Assembly: GCA_009602725.1 (NCBI GenBank)
Contig: WELB01000369.1
Span: 66,009 to 79,450, forward strand
Direction: 5' to 3'
DNA from: Spirogloea muscicola
Lineage: Eukaryota; Streptophyta; Zygnematophyceae; Spirogloeales; Spirogloeaceae
DNA length: 13,442 nucleotides
Under the pieces are notes generated by a model. That model did not search any database, was not told the origin of the DNA, and saw nothing but the letters and a program-made list of their open reading frames with translations. Positions within the stretch are counted from its first letter, which is position 1; each line of letters starts with the position of its first letter. Positions 8,248-13,442 of this stretch are shown piece after piece. Both the position numbers and the translations under genes were made by a program.

Positions 8248-11200
8248 ATGCCCGTCGGTCAGCGCGGGAACGGGAGCGGCGAGGAGGAGCAGCATGCGCG
8301 CCCCGGGGGTGGTGACCGCAACGCAGAGGTGGAGGAGGAGAAGGAGGAGCAGGCGGCGGCCTCCTGCGAGCATGGGGACGAGCTCAGCGGCGACGGCGGC
8401 AGCGACGCCGACGCGGACTTCAACCCGCTGTTCCAGCGGTCGCCGAGCGCAGAGCAGTCTGAGCAGGGTCTCGAGGCGGGAGAGGGGGAGGCGGGGGAGA
8501 AGGCAGACGATGAGGTGGCGGAGGTGGAGCTGGAGGACGATGTGGACGAGGACGAGGCAGGGCTTGAAGAAGAGGAGGCCGACGAGGAGAGTGGCGGAAG
8601 CGCCAGCAGCAACAGCAGTGATGACGAGGAGGGGGAAGAGGAGCAGACAGAGGAGGCGCTGCAGCAGCCCACGGATGGCAGCACGGCTCGACCGCGAGTA
8701 CAGCTGGCGAGCAGCTCAGTTCCTCAGTCGAATCTCGACGGCGAGACTGCCAAGCAGGAGGCTGCTGATGACGTGTGCCAGATTAACACAGGCGAGGTTG
8801 CAGGCGACGGCCGGGAGGAGGCAAGGCGTGATGGACAGCCGCAGCAGGATGCAGGCGACCAAATGCACGACGAGGAGCTCAGGCAGAACCCCTCGTTGTG
8901 CACGGTCCCGCAGCTACAAGTGGTCGAGACGGTTGGAGAGCTGGACGCAGCCTCAGTTGAAGCTGGAGGTTGTCCACCCCCCCTTGCAGCAGGCTTGCCA
9001 GGTGGCCCTGAGGAGGTCCAAGACGCAATTTCCAGGCGCACCCGTGCGCACCTGTCCTTGGTGGACATGTCATTGGACGACTTGGAGGCCTTTCTTCAGG
9101 TCTGTTTCTCACCACGGGTTTGTGCAGCAGTAATAATGGGCACCAACGGTCCTCATCATCCCCAGTGGTCCTCAGTCGGGGTGGAGTGCTCTCATTTGTA
9201 GCTGTGGATATGTAGTGCAGCACTCTGACGAGGAGGAGTTCTTCCAGCACGTGGATGACGAGGAGGAGTACCGCAAGTTCTTGGCGGCAGTTCAGGGTAC
9301 CGACCTTGATGCTGCAGGGCCTGCAGACGAGGCTGACGATGACGACGACGACGACGACGACCAGGACTTTGAGATCGGTGAAGCACTGGGTGAGCTCAGC
9401 ACCTCGACTTGCCCCAATCCTGGTGAAGTCGTGTTGCCTGGCCCGGCCTCAGCATTCGCCGATGCTATATCAGTTGTATGAAGCGTTGGCCTACATGGGC
9501 GATGCAGTCTCCCTCGCATTCGCGAACCTTTGCTATTGTCACTGTTCCTATCTTGGCTGCAGAACGGGAAATGCTGGAGCAGCTGGGCCAGCTCGAGCAG
9601 GAGATTGTGGACACCAAGGCTCCGCGGCGGCGTTCAAGCCGGCGCCGCGGAGGAAGGCGCCACGCTGCGGTGCCAGCCACAGGCCGCCTGCGGCCTCTCC
9701 TACCCAATGTCCCTCTGGCCAGGGACCATGGCGTGCCCGCCTCTGGTGCGGTGCAGCAGTGCTTTACGGCGAGCCAGGTGTGGCAGCTCTACTGCCAAGT
9801 CCACGAGCATGTGCAGCTCCTCATCCAGGTGTTTGCGATGACGATCTTGGAGGCTGCTCAGCAGGACGTGGCTGTGGCAGCTCACAAGCTGCTGGTTGAG
9901 CTGGGCGCTGCCCGTGCCATGGTTCTTTCCTGGAAGAAGTCCGCCTTCCCTGCCAGCTGCTTCCAGCCACCTGAGGTGCCAGTGGAACACAAGGAGGAGA
10001 GGGGCAATGGCGCTGATGCGATGACGGCGGCAGGAGGGCCGTCGATCACTGACGTGCAATGGCCTTGGACTCCCTCTGTAGCCGGACCCGTTCGTAGTCT
10101 CCTGGATGTTGCGCCACTGGCTATGCTGGAGAGCTTCTTCAAAGCAATCGGCCACGGCAAGCTTCCATTCTTCCTACTGCCCATGGAGGTCAAGGGCCCC
10201 TCAACATTGTCCAGCTGTGCCCTGGTGTGACTCTCACACAGCAGATGATAAGCTCAGATCACCACCTACATTTGCAGCTGTGCAGGGGCAGAAGGAGCGG
10301 GAGCAGCACTTTCCCCACTCAAACGTCTTTGTCAGTGAGGTGGCAAGATTGCCCCTGTTCAAGCTGCCAGGAGGTGGAGGTTGTTCCAATGGAGTTCCAG
10401 TGGAGCAGTCGCCTGGAAGGTCAAGTAAGCAGCCCCCTGGATCGCAGCAGCCATGGTGGGTGCGACCTTGGGATCAATTCAGCGTGGCACTTGTCCGAGA
10501 AAGTGTCGCTGGCGCGGTTGCCTGCTTTCAAGAGCTGTTTAATGTCGGCCTTTATCCTAGGCACCAGACTTCAAGCTTGGGTGGCAATGGTCACCTTCTC
10601 TTCACAGAGGCTGAGGACAGGTACAGTACCTCAAGCGCGCAACTAGCGTCCACGCGGCTGCAACCACCAACAGACCCCTCTGGGGCGACCCGTCAACCAC
10701 ATTTGCACATGATGTGCAATCTCTCTACAAGCCAGTTTCCTGCAGGCTGATGATGGCCACTCTTGAGTCCCATTGAAGATAGTCTCCTCATGTGTCATTG
10801 TCACTTCACCATCGCAGGCTGCTGGCGTTGGGCATGGAAGTCTATAACTCAGACTGGTCAGCCGTACAGCGGCGCTTTCTCCCGCCAAAGACTGTGAACC
10901 AGGTTGGCATTGATGCAGAACTTGCCGCCAGACTCTGATGGGGCTGCGCTTGATGGTGGGCTAGGCCATCAGCTGATGTTCTCATGGCTCTGGCAGGTTG
11001 ACGAGCATTGACTAGGCACCTATGAGAGGCAAGCTTGCTGCTTGTCTGAAAATTGATGTTATATCGGCAGATATTCAACAGGCAGAAGAACTGCTGCTCG
11101 TCACGGGCGCCTGATAATGTTATCAAGGTAAGCCTCTCCACGGAGCTGGTGAACAGGCAAATTTCACAAATTCCAGTCAGGGCTTACCTAGGAGCAAGCC

Positions 11201-13442
11201 TCACCTACCTGATGGCATGCCAGGTGTGCTGAGATGGCGAGCGTGCAAAGCTCAATGCTTTTGTGGATAACTCAGATAGCTCCCCTTTTCTCGGCACTTG
11301 TCTTGCATGGCACAATCTCAGGCAGTGCGTCAGCGCAAGAACGCGCCCCTCACTGACCAGGAGGTGGAGCTCGTGGAAGCTGTGAGTAGAGCGCTTCCCG
11401 TCAAGGCTGTGTGCGGCAGGTCCTCTTGCTGTCTGTCTGTCTCCTTGTTCATCTATCTCAGACTTTCAAGACAAACCACGTGGGCTGCCGTGCAATCCAG
11501 GCCTTACGGGAGAAAACGACTGATTGGAATGCCATCTGCCAACTGAAGTTGCCGCACCGCGACCCGGCGACGTTGCCGCGCCTCTACAGGGCTGCTAAGG
11601 GCATCCTCCCCCGCACCTACAAGGACCCGGTTCGCAGCGAGCGTCGCAGACTCAGCAGAAGGGCACATGTCATGGGGGAGGTACTTCAGCCCGTACTGGC
11701 CCCTTCATGATGTCATTGTTTTCCAATGCCTTGCACTTGATCTCTGCACCACAACAAGAAGGGAGAGCTCAATCTGCAGAACACATGTATTTGTTGCAAG
11801 GATCCATCCAGTGGCCGAGGGCGTGGGTGATGCTGTCTGAAGAATGCATTCTCTGTCCCCGCTTTGGATGGTTGTGCTCACTTATGAGCTGTGCAGGCAA
11901 GGCAGATGCTTCAGCCGGACCTGGATGAGGAGTTTGACAATGTCCCGGAGGACCAGGGCGACGCATACATCAGGGATGCCTTCCTCGCCGACATGCCTGC
12001 TGCTGGCGCAGGAGCTAGGGCGTGGGCAGACGCCGGCCATTCAGCGGGCAAGGAGGCCGGTGCACCAGCTCCACCGTCAAGCACTGAGCTTGACACTGCA
12101 GGCAGACAGGAGCTGCAGGCTGTTCGTCGAGGCCAGCAGGAGGAGAACAAGGGCATCTCGGTGGGGCAGGTGTCTGCAAGCGCATCCTCAGGAACAGTAA
12201 CAGCCGCTGCTGCCGTCTCGCTGCCATCCGACTCTAACCAAGGAGGCTCCGGTGCCTCACTTGCACCCAGGCCGGCTGTGGCACTCCCACAGCAAGATGC
12301 TGTCCCACTGCAGGAGGCTCTGATCCCGTCAACAACAGGGCATATCCCTCTCACCATGGCAAAGCCCAGGCCCATCCGGGTGTCTGGACGGCTCAAGTCC
12401 CGCCTCACAAGGGCGGCTCCAGCCCTGCTGCCCCCCTTGGTGATGCCAGACGGGCGCATCATTCAGCTGAGAGCACAACCCGGCGCTCCACCACCCGCTC
12501 CCTCTGCTGCTCCAGCCATGCAACGAGCTCTGTGGCACCCGTTCACTGCGGCACCTAAGGCTGCCAAGGCCTTCACGGGGCAGGAGGACAGCAGAAAGAA
12601 ACCAAAGAGGCCCAAGGCGAGGACAGCCAAGGTCCAGAGGGGCGTGGAGTTACAATCAGACACGGGAGCCTCAGAGGCGCCTAGCGTGAGCGCCTGGCCT
12701 TACCTGGGCTCACCGCCTCTGGCTGTTGCGGTGACTGGCAGGCGACCTGGGGCAGTGCTCGGAGGTTCAAACATCGGCCAGCTGCAGGCTCAGTCAGCAG
12801 AAGGTGGTGGCTCATTGGCTCCGGAGATGCCCGTGCAGCAGGCTGTCTCCGCAGTCAGAGACGTGGCTGGTGAAGGTCGCCCGGGCACTGAGTGGAGTGA
12901 CAGGCCCGAGGCACGAGAGAAGGCCGGCACCACCGCGGCTGGCACCCAGCACGAAGATGCGGGTCAGGCTGCCACCAGACAGGCCCCTGCAGCGGCACCC
13001 CCAGAGCCTGTATCAGCTGTTGGATGGCCGTCTCTTCCCATCGTCATGGAGGAGGAGGAGCTGTCCGACTCAGATGAGGAGCCTGCGGCTGGTGCCGAGC
13101 CAGCTCCAGGGAGCCTGCTTGCAGTGCGAGGAATGGTTCCTGTGCAGGATGGAGCGAGCGGGAGAGGCTTCTCCGCGCAGCAGCAGGTCCTGTTGGCGTC
13201 TGCCAGTGGCGGGCGGCTGGGGTCGTCGGGCACGGAGTTCGGGGAAGGAGGCGTGGAGTTCGAGTGCGAGGAGATGTCGGACTCGGACAGTGCAGGCGAC
13301 AGGGGTGTGGCGGCGGCGGCGGCGGCGGCGGAGGTGCGGCATCGCTCCCAGCGCCTTGCAATCCACGCGCCGGCCTGGGTCGAGGCTGCCACAAGGGAGA
13401 GAAGGGGGAAGGGGGACGAGGCTGACTGGGGTGAGATGGTGG
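8248..13442 (+). CDS. GON4-like nuclear protein with SANT-like region, 3' incomplete
   Basis: Exons 8248-9099, 9221-9389, 9563-10188, 10286-10620, 10818-10902, 11071-11127, 11322-11381, 11501-11680 and 11897 to the edge join in phase to at least 1,303 residues. The order follows the plant GON4-like (Homeodomain-like superfamily) proteins: a long acidic N-terminus; DDEEEYRKFLAAVQ (about 296-309); RLRPLLPNVP (about 382-391); EHVQLLIQVF (about 422-431); SLLDVAPL (about 519-526); the SANT-like core LLFTEAEDRLLALGMEVYNS (about 653-672); RRFLPPKTVNQIFNRQKNCC; APDNVIKAVRQRKNAPLT; and LPHRDPATLPRLYRAAKG. Animal GON4L is linked to transcriptional repression and the cell cycle; plant members are poorly studied. 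The start is the first ATG in frame after the gap. The third intron could use GTCAAG (exon end 10188, chosen) or GTGTGA (exon end 10224), both in phase. The last exon is long, unspliced and low in complexity, and has no stop before the window ends. Confidence 0.88.
9335..9361 (+). repeat. GAC microsatellite coding nine Asp
   Basis: Nine Asp codons run in a row, the last seven a pure (GAC)7 at 9341-9361, inside exon 2 of the GON4-like gene. They extend the acidic N-terminal region that family members share. Length variation would change only the number of Asp residues. Confidence 0.9.
10602..11680 (+). other. SANT/Myb-like region of the GON4-like protein
   Basis: Five exons together encode the best conserved part of the protein, about residues 653-788. 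A first helical unit starts LLFTEAEDRLLALGMEVYNS and carries spaced Trp and Phe (SDWSAVQRRFLP), as in Myb/SANT repeats. After a basic linker (IFNRQKNCCSSRAPDNVIK), a second unit reads ALREKTTDWNAICQLKLPHR and PATLPRLYRAAKG. In plant relatives this segment is the signature of the family. It probably contacts chromatin or DNA; the exact partner is unknown. Confidence 0.82.
11897..13442 (+). other. Long terminal exon of GON4-like gene, disordered region
   Basis: The frame stays open for 515 codons to the edge. The start ARQMLQPDLDEEFDNVPEDQ is followed by Ala-, Gly-, Pro- and Gln-rich sequence with few hydrophobic clusters, so most of it is probably disordered. Two acidic clusters stand out: MEEEELSDSDEE (codons from 13046) and VEFECEEMSDSDS (near 13255-13293), which recall a short acidic motif near the end of plant relatives. 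A basic patch with RSQRLAIHAPAW follows. Antisense frames over the same bases are shadows. Confidence 0.75.
13310..13330 (+). repeat. GCG microsatellite coding seven Ala
   Basis: Seven GCG codons in a row, inside the last visible exon of the GON4-like gene, just after the acidic SDSDS cluster. This is a simple-sequence tract likely to vary in length between strains. Confidence 0.9.

Noticed and set aside
8259-9068. Minus-strand Ser-rich ORFs opposite the GON4-like first exon
   Set aside because: Acidic GAG/GAC codons read backward as Ser and Leu codons; the plus frame matches a known family after splicing.
7427-9201. Long plus-strand ORFs crossing the A-run with a poly-Lys segment
   Set aside because: They exist only because the artificial A-run is read as Lys codons; the left parts are antisense to the first PPR exon and the right part belongs to the GON4-like first exon starting at 8248.
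12964-13394. Minus-strand Ala/Pro-rich ORFs near the right edge
   Set aside because: Shadows of the open plus-strand frame from 11897, which continues the GON4-like protein.
1-13442. Prokaryotic defence system, CRISPR, prophage or insertion sequence
   Set aside because: All three recognisable genes are intron-rich plant-lineage nuclear genes, and no repeat-spacer array, integrase or transposase is visible.
1-13442. tRNA or other structured RNA gene
   Set aside because: No tRNA arm consensus or rRNA-like stretch was seen on either strand by eye; a covariance-model scan could overturn this.

Overview
The window looks like nuclear DNA of a green plant-lineage eukaryote, most likely a chlorophyte alga and perhaps a trebouxiophyte. 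The exons are GC-rich and split by many short introns (about 64-354 bases) with GT-AG or GC-AG borders. One gene belongs to RETICULATA (DUF3411), a plastid family known mainly from plants and algae. The other two are a pentatricopeptide-SMR protein and a plant-type GON4-like SANT protein. Nothing suggests a bacterium, virus or organelle genome: no operons, rRNA, tRNA, CRISPR or transposase was seen.

Layout. Bases 1-138 may hold the first exon of a divergent gene on the minus strand (weak). Bases 200-2454 (+) hold a complete seven-exon RETICULATA-related gene of about 348 residues. Bases 2455-3045 are a gene-free interval between two converging genes. Bases 7971-3046 (-) hold a PPR-SMR gene. 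I rebuilt 15 exons giving about 886 visible residues: an N-terminal region cut by an assembly gap, about 13 PPR motifs, and a C-terminal SMR-like domain. Bases 7972-8053 are one N plus 81 A, almost certainly an assembly defect. Bases 8054-8247 are a very GC-rich stretch with a perfect 13-bp hairpin, lying between the divergent starts of the PPR and GON4-like genes. Bases 8248-13442 (+) hold nine exons of a GON4-like gene, at least 1,303 residues, open at the right edge.

How they relate. The RETICULATA-related and PPR-SMR products are both expected in the chloroplast, one in the envelope and the other binding organelle RNA. The GON4-like product is expected in the nucleus. The genes are separate transcription units, and sharing a neighbourhood is not evidence of a joint pathway. 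Most ORFs longer than 60 codons in this window are shadows or intron read-through. The real proteins appear only after splicing, and the exon borders given here come from reading phase, splice consensus and recalled family sequence. I found no convincing new system. The points most worth checking are the gap that hides the PPR start, two probable GC-AG introns in the PPR gene, the degenerate SMR active site, and two perfect inverted repeats.
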